Shown here: one piece after another, positions 7,083 through 16,341 of the stretch
Position numbering within the stretch: position 1 is the first letter of the stretch
How the letters are laid out: each line of letters opens with the position of its first letter
DNA from: CAYSCW01 sp964429795
GTDB lineage: Bacteria > Acidobacteriota > Aminicenantia > Aminicenantales > Aminicenantaceae
Direction: 5' to 3'
DNA length: 64,000 bases
NCBI GenBank assembly: GCA_964429795.1
Contig: CAYSCW010000001.1
Location: forward strand, 186,001 to 250,000
Notes under the pieces: generated by a model
The model's database searches: none
What the model was told of the DNA's origin: nothing
Seen by the model: only the letters and a program-made list of their open reading frames with translations
Position numbers and translations under genes: made by a program

Positions 7083-8420
7083 ATCAAGAAAGAGAGACGA
7101 TTCCAGCCGGCTCAATTCTTGGCCATCAGTTTCATAGCGGCCATCCTGGTAGGAACTATGCTGCTTCTTCTCCCTTTTACCACCACATCCGGACGGATTT
7201 CTCTAGTGGATGCCCTGTTCACAGCCACCTCTGGAGTCTGTGTGACAGGACTCATCGTGCAGGATACAGCCACCTACTTCACTCCTGCTGGACAGATCAT
7301 CATTCTCATCCTCATTCAATTGGGAGGATTAGGAATCATGACTTTCTCCACTCTTGTCCTCCTCGCTGCCGGTAGAAAGATTTCTATAAAAGACCAGATC
7401 ATCATTCAACAGGGATTCCATCCTGCTGCTCCTCTAGACATCAGATCCCTTATCAAACGCATATTTTTCTACACCATCTCTATCGAGCTAACAGGGACTC
7501 TTTTCTTCTTTCTGAGATTCCATAGGGAACATTCATGGCTCAAGGCCCTCTACCACTCCATCTTCCATTCCATCTCCGCCTTTTGCAATGCAGGATTTTC
7601 TCTGTTGAGCAACAGTTTCATGTCATACAGAAGCGATACCTGGATAAACGCCACTCTTATAATCCTGATCGTCCTTGGAGGATTAGGGTTTCTGGTCATT
7701 GATGAGTTGAGAAGCGGGATCTTATGCTTCTTTAAAAAGAAAAAAACTAAGATATCCCTCCATACTAAACTTGTCCTGAATATGACCTTATTCCTTATCC
7801 TGTCTTCCTTTGTTTTTTTTCTTCTTGCAGAATGGAACCAGTCCCTGAGAAATTTTACTTTTAAAGAAAAAGGCCTCTCCACGCTCTTCCAGATCGTCAC
7901 TCCTCGGACAGCCGGATTCAACACCATGGACATTAATTCCTTGAGTTTCGCAGTGATTTTTCTCCTGATGATGCTGATGTTTGTGGGGGCCTCTCCTGGT
8001 TCAACAGGAGGAGGAGTGAAGACCAGCACTGTAGGCGTGATTGTCGCCTTCCTCAGGTCCAAAATCAGAGCCAGAGAATCTGTGGGTCTGTTTTACAGAA
8101 CTCTTCCACTCGAATTGGTGATGAAAGCCTTTACCGTGGTCACTCTTTCTGTTTCCATCATTTTTCTCTCTTCCCTGATTCTCCTGTTGACTCAGGCAGG
8201 AGCCAGCATGAAAGAAGTGCTCTTCGAGGTGTTTTCAGCGTTTGGGACAGTAGGGCTTTCTTTGGGATTAACACCGAAACTCACAGATCTGGGGAAGGTG
8301 ATCATTGTTCTCACCATGTATATTGGCCGCATCGGACCATTGACTCTCCTTTATGCCTTCAGCCGGGAGAAGGCTTATGGAAGATTTGAATATGTGGAGG
8401 AAACTGTTATGATAGGTTAG
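7083..8420 (+). CDS. ktrB: Potassium uptake transporter, membrane subunit KtrB/TrkH
   Basis: The ~445-residue protein has the four M1-P-M2 repeats of the Trk/Ktr/HKT superfamily. Selectivity-filter loops are visible: ATSGVCVTGL, SISAFCNAGFSL, TPRTAGFNTMD and SAFGTVGLSLGL, each with the conserved Gly. It forms the K+ channel across the inner membrane, gated by the cytoplasmic KtrA ring encoded 21 bp downstream. The start is uncertain. The first usual start codon is TTG at 7119, but that would cut into helix 1. AAGGAG lies 7 bp before an in-frame ATC at 7083, which gives the normal N-terminus (IKKERRFQPAQFLA). The true start is therefore either a rare ATC codon or an ATG misread. Confidence 0.9.
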   Translation: MKKERRFQPAQFLAISFIAAILVGTMLLLLPFTTTSGRISLVDALFTATSGVCVTGLIVQDTATYFTPAGQIIILILIQLGGLGIMTFSTLVLLAAGRKISIKDQIIIQQGFHPAAPLDIRSLIKRIFFYTISIELTGTLFFFLRFHREHSWLKALYHSIFHSISAFCNAGFSLLSNSFMSYRSDTWINATLIILIVLGGLGFLVIDELRSGILCFFKKKKTKISLHTKLVLNMTLFLILSSFVFFLLAEWNQSLRNFTFKEKGLSTLFQIVTPRTAGFNTMDINSLSFAVIFLLMMLMFVGASPGSTGGGVKTSTVGVIVAFLRSKIRARESVGLFYRTLPLELVMKAFTVVTLSVSIIFLSSLILLLTQAGASMKEVLFEVFSAFGTVGLSLGLTPKLTDLGKVIIVLTMYIGRIGPLTLLYAFSREKAYGRFEYVEETVMIG

Positions 8421-8441
8421 TGACTCAAAGGAGATGAAGCC

Positions 8442-9098
8442 ATGAAGTTTGCTGTGATTGGACTGGGGAGTTTCGGCTCGAATGTGGCCAAGACTCTGTA
8501 TGAGAAGAACATCGAGGTCTTGGCCGTAGACAAGAATAAAGAGACAGTTGAGGAAGTCAAGAGTTTTGTCTCTCATGCCGTAACCATGGATGCTGCGGTC
8601 AAAGAAAACCTGCAGGCGATGGAAATTCAGGATATGGATGTGGTTGTGGTCAGCTCAGGGCCTGAAATGGAGGCTTCCATTCTTACAGTTCTTTACCTTC
8701 ACGAGATAGGGGTTAAGAGGATCGTTGCCAAGGCTTTGACAGAAGATCATGCCAAAATCCTGGAAGCAGTAGGAGCCACAGAGGTTATCTATCCTGAGAA
8801 AGACATGGCCATAAAAACGGCCTTGAAATTAAGCAATCCCAATATATTGGAGTATCTTCCTCTTGTATCCGGTTTGGAGATCCAAGAGATTGCTCCTCCA
8901 GAAAAATTCATCGGAAAGAGTCTCCGGGATCTGGATTTGAGGAATAAATACGGGATTCAGGTGATCGCCGTCAGGGGATTGATTCCGGAGAAACTCACTT
9001 TTATTCCCAGAGCTGATTTTGTCATCAAGGACAGCGATATTCTGATCATCATGGGAGAGAAAGAAGGCATGGCCAAGCTGGATTCTCTCAAATCATGA
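8442..9098 (+). CDS. ktrA: Potassium uptake regulatory subunit KtrA/TrkA
   Basis: The 218-residue protein has an N-terminal RCK/Rossmann domain (MKFAVIGLGSFGSNVAKTL, the GxGxxG nucleotide-binding motif, with acidic Asp after the second strand in VLAVDKNKE). A C-terminal TrkA-C domain covers about residues 135-218. It forms a cytoplasmic octameric ring that binds ATP/ADP or NAD(H) and gates KtrB. The AAAGGAG ribosome-binding site lies at 8428. It follows ktrB in the usual order. Confidence 0.93.
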   Translation: MKFAVIGLGSFGSNVAKTLYEKNIEVLAVDKNKETVEEVKSFVSHAVTMDAAVKENLQAMEIQDMDVVVVSSGPEMEASILTVLYLHEIGVKRIVAKALTEDHAKILEAVGATEVIYPEKDMAIKTALKLSNPNILEYLPLVSGLEIQEIAPPEKFIGKSLRDLDLRNKYGIQVIAVRGLIPEKLTFIPRADFVIKDSDILIIMGEKEGMAKLDSLKS

Positions 9099-9160
9099 TC
9101 TCAGGTAAAGCTTGAATCAAAAATCCTGCTCTCGGATTATCATTTTAACCATGAAAAAAT

Positions 9161-9212
9161 TTGACAAACGTTTGTTTAATTTTTATATTGATTTTATGCA
9201 AACAAACGTTTG
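9161..9212 (+). promoter_or_regulatory. Promoter with two TetR-type operators
   Basis: A near-consensus promoter, TTGACA (9161-9166) and TATATT (9184-9189) with 17-bp spacing, carries the palindrome CAAACGTTTG twice, at 9165-9174 and 9203-9212. The sites are 38 bp centre to centre. One overlaps the -35 box and the other lies just after the transcription start. CAAACGTTTG-type palindromes are typical of TetR/AcrR operators, and a TetR gene is second in the operon, so autoregulation is likely. Confidence 0.8.
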
Positions 9213-9237
9213 ATTGACTGTTGATACGGAGGTTGCT

Positions 9238-9714
9238 ATGAAGGTCAGATTGATGTGTTTGATCGGTATTGTTTTGTTCTCCACTCTGCTTTCTTCTCAA
9301 AGCCTTTTCGAGAAGGCCGAGGAAGAAAGCAAAGATCGAGCTTTAAGTTACGAGTTGAACGGGTATCTGCGCAGTGCGCTTTTTGTGGGCAAAGTTCCTG
9401 ATAAGAGCGAGGCAGAGTTAAAAAGCGGATATGGGGAGGCTTGCTTGAGATTGAAGGTACGAAAACCGATCTCTTTCCTGGAGAGCAGAGCAGAGCAGAA
9501 CTTCCTTCATGAGACGCTTAAGATTGAGCTTCTGGGATTATTCAATATGACATCGGAGGAGTTTTTTCTAAGGTCTAAGCTTACTTACCATCTCACCGAT
9601 GCTTTTACCTTCATCCTGGGAGGCGAACTTTTCACAGGACCGGAGGGGACTCTCTTCGGGACCATAGATTCTGCCCTGAATTCTATTTTTTTGGAATTAA
9701 AGGCATCATTCTAG
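9238..9714 (+). pseudogene. Outer-membrane protein remnant (DUF1302-like), middle missing
   Basis: Start 9238 follows GGAGG and gives a signal peptide (MKVRLMCLIGIVLFSTLLSS). The mature N-terminus (YELNGYLRSALFVGKV) resembles the start of large beta-barrel proteins that partner RND exporters of the MMPL type. The last ~45 residues (FFLRSKLTYHLTDAFTFILG, GPEGTLFGTID) resemble the barrel end of the same proteins and finish with Phe, as outer-membrane proteins do. Such proteins normally run to 400 residues or more; only 158 remain, so an internal deletion near residue 80 (around KVRKPISFLES) is inferred. The family assignment is from memory of similar sequences and is moderate. Confidence 0.5.
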
Positions 9715-9726
9715 AAGGAGAGCGAG

Positions 9727-10365
9727 ATGAGTTTCAAAGAGAATAGAGAGCCTAGAGAAAGAATACTGGATGCGGCCATAATGCTCTTTGCCAAGAAAGG
9801 ATTCGCTGCAGTAGGTGTGCGGGAGATCGCTGCTTTGGCTGAAGTCAATATCGCCATGATATCTTACTACTTTGAAGGAAAGGTGGGGATACTGAGGGCC
9901 ATCATTGAGGAGTTTTTCGCACATTATTGTCGATTATTGAGTGATATCGATGATGAGAGCAGAACGCCCGAAGAATGCGTAAGAACCATGATCCAGAGAA
10001 TCATAGATTATGTCAGGAAAAATACGGAATTGACCATGGTGGTCTATAACGAGCTTCCGCTGGATATCCATGAGATTGCTGAGATGAAGGCGGAAAAGAT
10101 CACTGAACTCATCAGGAGTATGAGCGGCCTCATCCGCCGCTTCGGACTGGACCCGGAGAATACATTCCAGATATCCATGATCGGGCCCAGTCTGTTCTCC
10201 ATGATATTCACCAACTTCAGGCTCAAACCTGTACTCCAGCGTGTGTTTAAGGTGAAATTTGACGATATCTATTATGAGCGAATGACCGAAACCCTGTCTA
10301 CTCTGTTCTTAAACGGTATCCACGCTGTTTCTAATCAAAAGCGCAGGCAGGGAGAGAGGAGATAG
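9727..10365 (+). CDS. TetR/AcrR-family transcriptional repressor
   Basis: The 212-residue protein has an N-terminal HTH (ERILDAAIMLFAKKGFAAVG, then VREIAALAEVNIAMISYYF), the TetR signature. The C-terminal ligand-binding domain is helical. AAGGAGAGCGAG precedes the ATG. The gene lies between the outer-membrane remnant and the RND remnant and is intact. It probably binds the paired CAAACGTTTG sites at 9165-9212. Similar regulators control lipid or fatty-acid responsive RND exporters, but the ligand cannot be read from the sequence. Confidence 0.92.
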   Translation: MSFKENREPRERILDAAIMLFAKKGFAAVGVREIAALAEVNIAMISYYFEGKVGILRAIIEEFFAHYCRLLSDIDDESRTPEECVRTMIQRIIDYVRKNTELTMVVYNELPLDIHEIAEMKAEKITELIRSMSGLIRRFGLDPENTFQISMIGPSLFSMIFTNFRLKPVLQRVFKVKFDDIYYERMTETLSTLFLNGIHAVSNQKRRQGERR

Positions 10366-10367
10366 CC

Positions 10368-10933
10368 ATGGCAAAAATGGCTGATGTGATCATTCGTTTT
10401 CGCTGGCTGATTATCATCGTTTTTATCGCCGTAACCCTATATTTTGCCAGTCATATTCCCCTGGTGGAGATAGAATCTGACATGAAGGCCATGCTTCCGC
10501 GCAATATAGAATCGAGGATCAACACCGATAAGATCGATGAGATCTTCGGAGGCACAGAGATGCTGATGGTTATCCTCAGGACGGATGATGTGCTTGCCAC
10601 AGAAACCCTGATGAGGGCGAAGAGCCTCTCCAAGCAGGTGAAGCGTATCAAAGGAGTGGACAAGGTGCTTTCTCTCTTTGAATTGAAAGATATCAAAGGT
10701 GAGGGAGGAGCCATGATCGTCGAACCGGCGGTCGGACGCATCCCTCAAACAGAAAAACAAAGGGAGGAGCTAAGAGAAGAGATCATCAGAAACGACATAG
10801 TCTACGGCAGCTTCGAGGCGTGCTGTTTCCTTTCCTTGTGGTCGTCATGTCTATTCTGGTATCTATAGGGCTAATTCCCATCCTCGGCTGGAAAATCCAA
10901 GTGGTTACCGTCCCCCAGCAACTAACTGGATGA
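10368..10933 (+). pseudogene. RND/MMPL-family exporter remnant
   Basis: The first 148 codons encode a normal RND N-terminus: helix 1 (FRWLIIIVFIAVTLYF), then EIESDMKAMLPRN and a periplasmic porter segment. After NDIVYG the frame breaks. The other frame then encodes RGVLFPFLVVVMS and GLIPILGWKIQVVTV, the middle helices of the same family, before ending at TGA 10931-10933. Members are normally 750-850 residues, so one internal deletion (about 80 residues) with a frameshift and a second deletion of the entire C-terminal half are inferred. The broken end coincides with a fragment of the palindromic element (10928-10970). The gene starts 3 bp after tetR. Confidence 0.8.
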
Positions 10934-10970
10934 AATATCTTCACTCGTCATGGAAATGGAGATGCTGTCC
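10928..10970 (+). repeat. Partial palindromic element (right-end fragment)
   Basis: GGATGAAATATCTTCACTC followed by a variant of the element end (TCATGGAAATGGAGATGCT) occurs here and, nearly identical, at 37000-37044. It also resembles the right end of the full element at 6768-6796. It supplies the stop codon of the RND remnant. The rest of the gap to 11113 shows no gene. Confidence 0.65.
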
Positions 10971-11113
10971 CTGTTAAAGAAAATGTCGACAAGCGGCATG
11001 AAGCTGTGTAAAATGGGAAAATCAAAACATTAATCTCATCATCAAACCAGTAATGGAAAAACCGCATAAAGAAAAGTCATATCTTTTTTTATTAAACTAG
11101 GAGGAATAATTAT

Positions 11114-12334
11114 ATGAAGATAGCAGACATTTTACCCGACTTATTGTCTTTAACATCCAAAGCTTTGAGGCGCTCGGAAATCCGCGAGTTGCTCAAGCTG
11201 ACCAGACAGCCGGGAGTTATTTCTTTTGCCGGAGGACTTCCTTTCCCAGGGCTTTTTCCAGCAGAAGAGATGAAAGATGCGGTCAACACGGTTTTGGATA
11301 AGGAAAGCGAGCTGGCTCTTCAATATGGGCCTACCGAAGGCGACAGCCGTCTGATTGAATATCTGGCGAATTGGATGAGAGAGGATGAGGGGATGCAGAT
11401 CGACAATGACAATATCATGATTGTTTCCGGTTCGCAACAGGCCTTGGATTTAATCGGCAAAGTCTTCATCGACCCGGGAGATCCCATCGTCGTTGGGCTG
11501 CCTTCCTATCTTGGAGCCCTGCAGGCCTTCAGCGCTCACAGGGCCAGGCTCATCGGCGTTGCTTTGGATAAACAGGGAATGGACGTGGATCGTGTTGAGG
11601 AAATCCTTAAAGACCACAAAGAAAAGGGCGAAAGGATCAAGTTTATCTATATTGTTCCAGATTTTCAGAATCCTTCCGGAGTCACCATGTCCTTGGAGCG
11701 AAGAGAAAGACTCTTGGACCTGTGTTATGAGTATGGGACTATAGTTATCGAAGACAGCCCCTACCGCGCACTGAGGTTTGAAGGAGAGTCCCTCCCCATG
11801 GTAGGAGCTATGGATAAGAAAGGGTATGCCTTTTCCCTTCATACCTTTTCCAAGATCCTCTTTCCCGGAGCTCGGCTGGGCTGGATCATGGCTAACAGTA
11901 CCATCATGGATAAGCTGATCATGGCCAAGCAGCCCACAGATTTATGCACTTCACCTTTTTGTCAGTCGGTCGTCTATGAATTTTGTCGGAGAGGGCTCCT
12001 CAAGCCACATATCAAAAAGATAGTCAAGGTCTACAGGAAAAAACGGGATAGGATGCTTCAGGCGCTGGAAGAGTACATACCTGAAGGGGCAGGAATTGAC
12101 TGGACCCATCCGGAGGGAGGACTTTTCCTGTGGGTATGTTTACCAGAACACCTGGATGCAGAGAAGTTGTTGATCAAAGCGGTGGAGAAGAAGGTGGCCT
12201 ATGTCATAGGTTCTGCTTTCCATTTTGACCGAAGCGGGAAGAATACCATGAGATTGAACTTCTCTTATCCGAGCGAGGAACAGATTGATGAAGGGATAAA
12301 GAGGCTGGCAGGAGTGATCAGGGAAGCCCTGTGA
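11114..12334 (+). CDS. PLP-dependent aminotransferase, class I/II (LysN/KAT-like)
   Basis: The 406-residue cytoplasmic enzyme matches the 2-aminoadipate/aromatic aminotransferase group. Seen are GVISFAGGLPFPGLFP near residue 40, LQYGPTEGDSRL, the cofactor-binding SGSQQALDLIG, PDFQNPSGVTMS with the substrate-carboxylate Asn, IVIEDSPYR with the pyridine-N Asp, and SLHTFSKILFPGARLGW with the Schiff-base Lys and the phosphate-binding Arg. AGGAGG lies 8 bp before the ATG. It could transfer amino groups between 2-aminoadipate, Leu, aromatic amino acids and 2-oxoglutarate; the exact substrate is open. Confidence 0.9.
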   Translation: MKIADILPDLLSLTSKALRRSEIRELLKLTRQPGVISFAGGLPFPGLFPAEEMKDAVNTVLDKESELALQYGPTEGDSRLIEYLANWMREDEGMQIDNDNIMIVSGSQQALDLIGKVFIDPGDPIVVGLPSYLGALQAFSAHRARLIGVALDKQGMDVDRVEEILKDHKEKGERIKFIYIVPDFQNPSGVTMSLERRERLLDLCYEYGTIVIEDSPYRALRFEGESLPMVGAMDKKGYAFSLHTFSKILFPGARLGWIMANSTIMDKLIMAKQPTDLCTSPFCQSVVYEFCRRGLLKPHIKKIVKVYRKKRDRMLQALEEYIPEGAGIDWTHPEGGLFLWVCLPEHLDAEKLLIKAVEKKVAYVIGSAFHFDRSGKNTMRLNFSYPSEEQIDEGIKRLAGVIREAL

Positions 12335-12407
12335 AATGAATTCTTGAAAAGCTGGAGGCCCATATGATTTTGGTCGCCATCTAGCCGAATCACTCTTTTG
12401 AATCAAG

Positions 12408-13115
12408 CTACCTCAATTTTAACTCCACACTCCCGATCCCGGCATCGATCTTAACTTCGATTGTGATTTCGCTTTGCCCATAAGCCTCATTGGTGTAGAT
12501 ATTATTATTTTTGCTGAAACCTCTTGCATTAATTGATCCGATTCCCTTATCCACAGCCACGCGAACGCCGGTGTTCTGAGGGAGATAGAGCACGATGCGC
12601 CCCACTCCGCCGTCTATATTGACGCTGAAATCGTTCCTGTGCTCACCGGTAAGATCCACTTCCACGTTGCCAACACCCATATCGACCACCAATGACTCTA
12701 GAATCAGACCTCGAAGGTCAAGATCGCCTTTTCCTGCCCCAAAATCGATCACAAGATCAAGAGGAATGTCCTCCCGAAGGCTGATATCCCATTTGTTCTT
12801 CTTTTTTCCCAAAACGAGGCCCGGCTTTTTCCCTTGGCGAACCTCGACTTCGCCACGATTTCCTACCACAGAGTATTCGATATTTGGCTTCATCCGCTCA
12901 ACATTATAGAGGAATGTACCTTCCATAAGCTGATCTGCACCGCCTTGAAGATAGAGTTCTCCTTCTCCCATTTTGAGTGTGATTTCTGAGGTTTCCACCT
13001 CACCCAAGGGGACGGAATGGGTTTCCTCCTTCAGCTCATCAACCGGCACACATGCCCCAAGAGCAGCGATAAAAAGAGTCAGCATAAATAATTTTCGCCA
13101 TGGTGCTTTGTTCAT
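12408..13115 (-). CDS. Toast-rack domain lipoprotein
   Basis: Start 13115 follows AAGGAGG and yields a 235-residue lipoprotein (FMLTLFIAALGACVP, lipobox LGAC). Most of the protein is a beta-helix-like repeat with regularly placed Gly (GEGELYLQGG, DFGAGKGDLDLRG, DMGVGNVEVDL, DGGVGRIVLYLP, DKGIGSINARG), which matches the toast-rack (DUF2154/LiaF-like, DUF4097-related) fold. Family members are linked to envelope stress but have no known enzyme activity. It is monocistronic, or shares a transcript with the ArsM remnant upstream on the same strand. Confidence 0.78.
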   Translation of the reverse strand: MNKAPWRKLFMLTLFIAALGACVPVDELKEETHSVPLGEVETSEITLKMGEGELYLQGGADQLMEGTFLYNVERMKPNIEYSVVGNRGEVEVRQGKKPGLVLGKKKNKWDISLREDIPLDLVIDFGAGKGDLDLRGLILESLVVDMGVGNVEVDLTGEHRNDFSVNIDGGVGRIVLYLPQNTGVRVAVDKGIGSINARGFSKNNNIYTNEAYGQSEITIEVKIDAGIGSVELKLR

Positions 13116-13173
13116 TGGCTCTGCCTCCTTAATCGTAGATACGAGATTTCGAGTCTTTTCGTTCAATATCTGC

Positions 13174-13764
13174 TTATGGTTTAATCGCAGACACTTTCAC
13201 ACTTGCCGCTGAAGAGTCCGCTTCTCTGCTATTATCAGTTGAGGCTTTGAGGTTTTCCATGATGACCTTTTTCAAGACCCTTAATGCTTCCCTGAAGACT
13301 TCTTTTTTATCAGGAGAAAGGTTGATGACACAGTTTGAGATGACCACATCCACAGAGTTATCGGCTAAAGGAAGACATTCGATTTCAGCCAGCTTGAATT
13401 CCACGTTTTCGTATTGCTCCCTGTTTCGAAGTTCTTCTGCTTTTTTGATCATATCTGGGGTCATGTCAATCCCGATCACTCTTCCAGCCCGACCAACCTT
13501 ATTTGCTGCCAGGAAACAATCCAGCCCTGCTCCGGATCCTAGATCCAGAACGGTCTCTCCCTCCTTCAATGAGGCATAAGTCACAGGGTTCCCGCAGCAA
13601 AGCCCCATGTTGGCACCTTCGGGTATCGCTTCAAGGTCTTCTTGACTATAACCTATCTCCTTACTCACCTTCTCCTCTAAACCAGCGTCTGCACAACAGG
13701 AGGGGACGCAACACGGGTTTTTCCTTGCGGATTGATTTTGCTGAATGTGAGGAACGTCATGCAA
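13174..13764 (-). pseudogene. arsM: Arsenite methyltransferase remnant with internal deletion
   Basis: The SAM-binding half is clear: PEGANMGLCCGNP, LKEGETVLDLGSGAGLDCFL, ADNSVDVVISNCVINLSPDK, then VFREALRVLKK. In intact ArsM the next ~80 residues form the arsenic-binding and C-terminal core. Here the sequence jumps directly to VIMENLKAST and ends SVKVSAIKP, which is the usual C-terminus. The deletion is in frame. The N-terminus is also irregular: the only start available is TTG at 13764 without a ribosome-binding site, and the region before NPCCVPSCC is shortened. The product lacks one of the conserved As(III)-binding Cys regions, so activity is unlikely. Confidence 0.8.
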
Positions 13765-13819
13765 GAAATGAGAGCTGAAAATATTAAAGGATTTGCTCTT
13801 TTGGTTTTTCTTCGGGGGG

Positions 13820-13848
13820 TTGACAATTTTTCAGTCTAAAGATATTTT
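13820..13848 (+). promoter_or_regulatory. Sigma-70 promoter for the APC-USP permease
   Basis: TTGACA (13820-13825) and TATTTT (13843-13848) are spaced by 17 bp. They lie 33 bp before the GTG start at 13881 and just upstream of the divergent arsM remnant. Confidence 0.65.
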
Positions 13849-13880
13849 AAGCCCGACTGGACTGCGAATCAGGAGAAGGC

Positions 13881-16241
13881 GTGGCGGAAGAGAAGCTTCC
13901 AAGAACAAGAGAAGAGAATAGAGCCAAGCCTGTCACAGAGCTGGCCCGGAACATGGGTCTGATGCATGTCACCATGATCGGTGTTGGGGCCATGATCGGG
14001 GCAGGGATATTCGTGCTCACGGGTTTGGCTGCCGGGGTAGCCGGCCCTGCCCTCCTTCTGGTCTTCCTTTTCAACGGCATTGTCACCGGTTTGACCGCTA
14101 TGTCCTATGCGGAACTGGGTTCCTGCTTTCCTGAGGCAGGCGGAGGATATCTGTGGGTGAAAGAAGCGCTCCCCCAGCCAAATGGCTTTCTCTCCGGTTG
14201 GATCAGCTGGTTTGCCCATGCTGTGGCCTGCAGTCTCTATGCTGTGGCCTTCGGCGCTTTCAGCGTGGATCTCCTCAACGTCGCAGGAGTCGACCTTTCC
14301 AAATGGCTTTCCCGGTTATCTAATTCTTCGCCGCATGTTCTCGGTGCAAAGTTGATTGCTGTCATCGTCACCCTGCTTTTTGTCTACATCAACTACCGGG
14401 GAGCCAAAGAGACGGGACAAGTAGAGACATTGGTCACAATGCTCAAAATTGTGATCATCGGACTGTTCATCGGCTTTGGCATTTATGCCATATTTGCGGG
14501 CAAACTGGAGGAACCATGGCAGGGGCATTTCAGCGGTTTTTTTCAAAGAGGACCCATCGGCATCATCATGGCCATGGGCTTGACCTTCATCGCTTTTGAG
14601 GGCTATGAAATTATCGCCCAGTGCGGAGAGGAAGTGAAAAACCCCAAACGGAATATTCCTCGCTCCATCTTTCTCTCGTTGTTGATCGTTGTTCCTATCT
14701 ACATCTTGGTGGCCTTTGTTGCCCTGGGGGCTGTGACTCCCGAGGGAGACCTGGCCAGCTGGCAGTATCTGGGCCAGAAAGGCGAACTGGCCATGATTGA
14801 GGCGGCCGAACACTTCATGTTGGGCAGAATCGGAAGAATTATCTTTCTCATAGGCGGGCTGTTTTCTACCATGTCCGCTCTCAATGCCACGGTCTATTCC
14901 TCTTCGAGAGTCAGCTTTGCCATGGGGCGTGACCACAACCTGCCAGGATTATTTTCGAGGGTTCATCAGAAGAAAAGAACCCCCCACATGGCCGTTTTCC
15001 TTTCCGGAGGGCTCATCATGCTCATGGCAGTGGTCCTTCCCATCGAGGATATCGCCAGTGCAACTGATGCCATGTTTCTCCTTCTGTTCATCTTTGTCAA
15101 CCTGGCAGTGATCAACTTGCGTAAGAACCGGCCGGATCTTGACAGAGGCTTCAAGGTTCCGTTTTATCCTTATCTTCCCCTTGTGGCCGCATTTTTGAAT
15201 CTCGGCCTCGCTGTTTTTCTGTTTTTCTACCGACCCCTGGGCATCTGGGTGTGTATTGGCTACATACTCTTTGGAATCGCTATTTATTATCTCTACTCGA
15301 AGAGGAAGGAGTTCGTGGCCAAAGCTGTTCCTGTGATTCATGCCGAACAGCCTGTTTTACAGGTCGATCCCTGCCAGTTTCACATCCTCGTTCCGGTAGC
15401 CAATGAAAAAACCGTGGCTCAGCTTCAGCGCTTCGCCGTAGATATAGCTAAATCTTATAATGCAGACATCACCGTGCTGCATGTCATCCACGTGCCGCCG
15501 CAGCTTCCTCCCAGTGAGGGACGCAAATATCTCAGCAGGGCCCGGACTTTGCTTTCCAGGGCTATAGAGATTGCAGAGAAGGAGGAGATCCCCGTCTATT
15601 CTTTGGTGAAATTAACCCATAACATACCCAAAGCTATCATTGAAACCTGCGATGACCGAAAGATCGATCTGATGATCATCGGCTGGGAGGGAGAAAAACC
15701 CGCATATAACAGGGTTTTCGGGACAATTCTGGACGAGATCGTTCTCAACACAATCTGCGACGTCGCTCTTGTCTGCCGGGCCCGTTCTAAAGATGAAGTG
15801 ATAGGCCGAGTTCTTATTCCTGTCAGCAACATCAAATATGCGATCCTTTCGCTTAAGATTGCAGAAGCCTTGTTAAAAAACAACAAAACGCCCATCGTCC
15901 TCTTCCATGCCACTACTCGTCAGGATGTGGAGAATGTGGAAGTAAAATACCACGAGGAACTTCAGAAGCTTAAGGATGAGATCGACCCCCAACGCTACAA
16001 GATTGTGGTCAAGAAAACACGCAAGGTTGTGGAAGCCATACTTGCAGAGATCCAGCATCATGATCTGATTATCATGGGTGCTCCTGAGGAGGGCTTGGTC
16101 AGGCGAGCCCTCTTTGGCGATATGCCTGTTCAGATCGCCAGAGAGACAAATGTGCCTATCATCTTGACCAAGAAGTATACAGGAAGTGTCAAGTCGTGGT
16201 TCCAGAAATTCTTCGGATCGCGAAAGACCATGCTCAATTAA
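13881..16241 (+). CDS. APC-family amino acid permease with two C-terminal universal stress domains
   Basis: The 786-residue protein joins a 12-helix amino acid/polyamine/organocation transporter (residues ~20-470) to two cytoplasmic UspA-like domains (~490-640 and ~645-770). The transporter signature MIGVGAMIGAGIFVLTG, with the unwound substrate-binding GAGIF, is at residues ~31-48; GLTFIAFEGYE lies in helix 6. The Usp parts show FHILVPVANEKT, LMIIGWEG and LIIMGAPEEGLVRRALFGD, the last close to the Usp ATP-binding G-2x-G-9x-G(S/T) pattern. The start is GTG with AGGAGAAGGC. It probably imports amino acids under nucleotide or stress control. A paralogue follows immediately. Confidence 0.9.
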   Translation: MAEEKLPRTREENRAKPVTELARNMGLMHVTMIGVGAMIGAGIFVLTGLAAGVAGPALLLVFLFNGIVTGLTAMSYAELGSCFPEAGGGYLWVKEALPQPNGFLSGWISWFAHAVACSLYAVAFGAFSVDLLNVAGVDLSKWLSRLSNSSPHVLGAKLIAVIVTLLFVYINYRGAKETGQVETLVTMLKIVIIGLFIGFGIYAIFAGKLEEPWQGHFSGFFQRGPIGIIMAMGLTFIAFEGYEIIAQCGEEVKNPKRNIPRSIFLSLLIVVPIYILVAFVALGAVTPEGDLASWQYLGQKGELAMIEAAEHFMLGRIGRIIFLIGGLFSTMSALNATVYSSSRVSFAMGRDHNLPGLFSRVHQKKRTPHMAVFLSGGLIMLMAVVLPIEDIASATDAMFLLLFIFVNLAVINLRKNRPDLDRGFKVPFYPYLPLVAAFLNLGLAVFLFFYRPLGIWVCIGYILFGIAIYYLYSKRKEFVAKAVPVIHAEQPVLQVDPCQFHILVPVANEKTVAQLQRFAVDIAKSYNADITVLHVIHVPPQLPPSEGRKYLSRARTLLSRAIEIAEKEEIPVYSLVKLTHNIPKAIIETCDDRKIDLMIIGWEGEKPAYNRVFGTILDEIVLNTICDVALVCRARSKDEVIGRVLIPVSNIKYAILSLKIAEALLKNNKTPIVLFHATTRQDVENVEVKYHEELQKLKDEIDPQRYKIVVKKTRKVVEAILAEIQHHDLIIMGAPEEGLVRRALFGDMPVQIARETNVPIILTKKYTGSVKSWFQKFFGSRKTMLN

Positions 16242-16341
16242 GAAGGCGGATATTGAAAATGAAGGCAGGCTGCTTTTTTAAAAAAAGAAGCATATCCTTT
16301 TAAAGCTGTCCTTTTAAAACCATAACAAAGCAGAGATAAAA

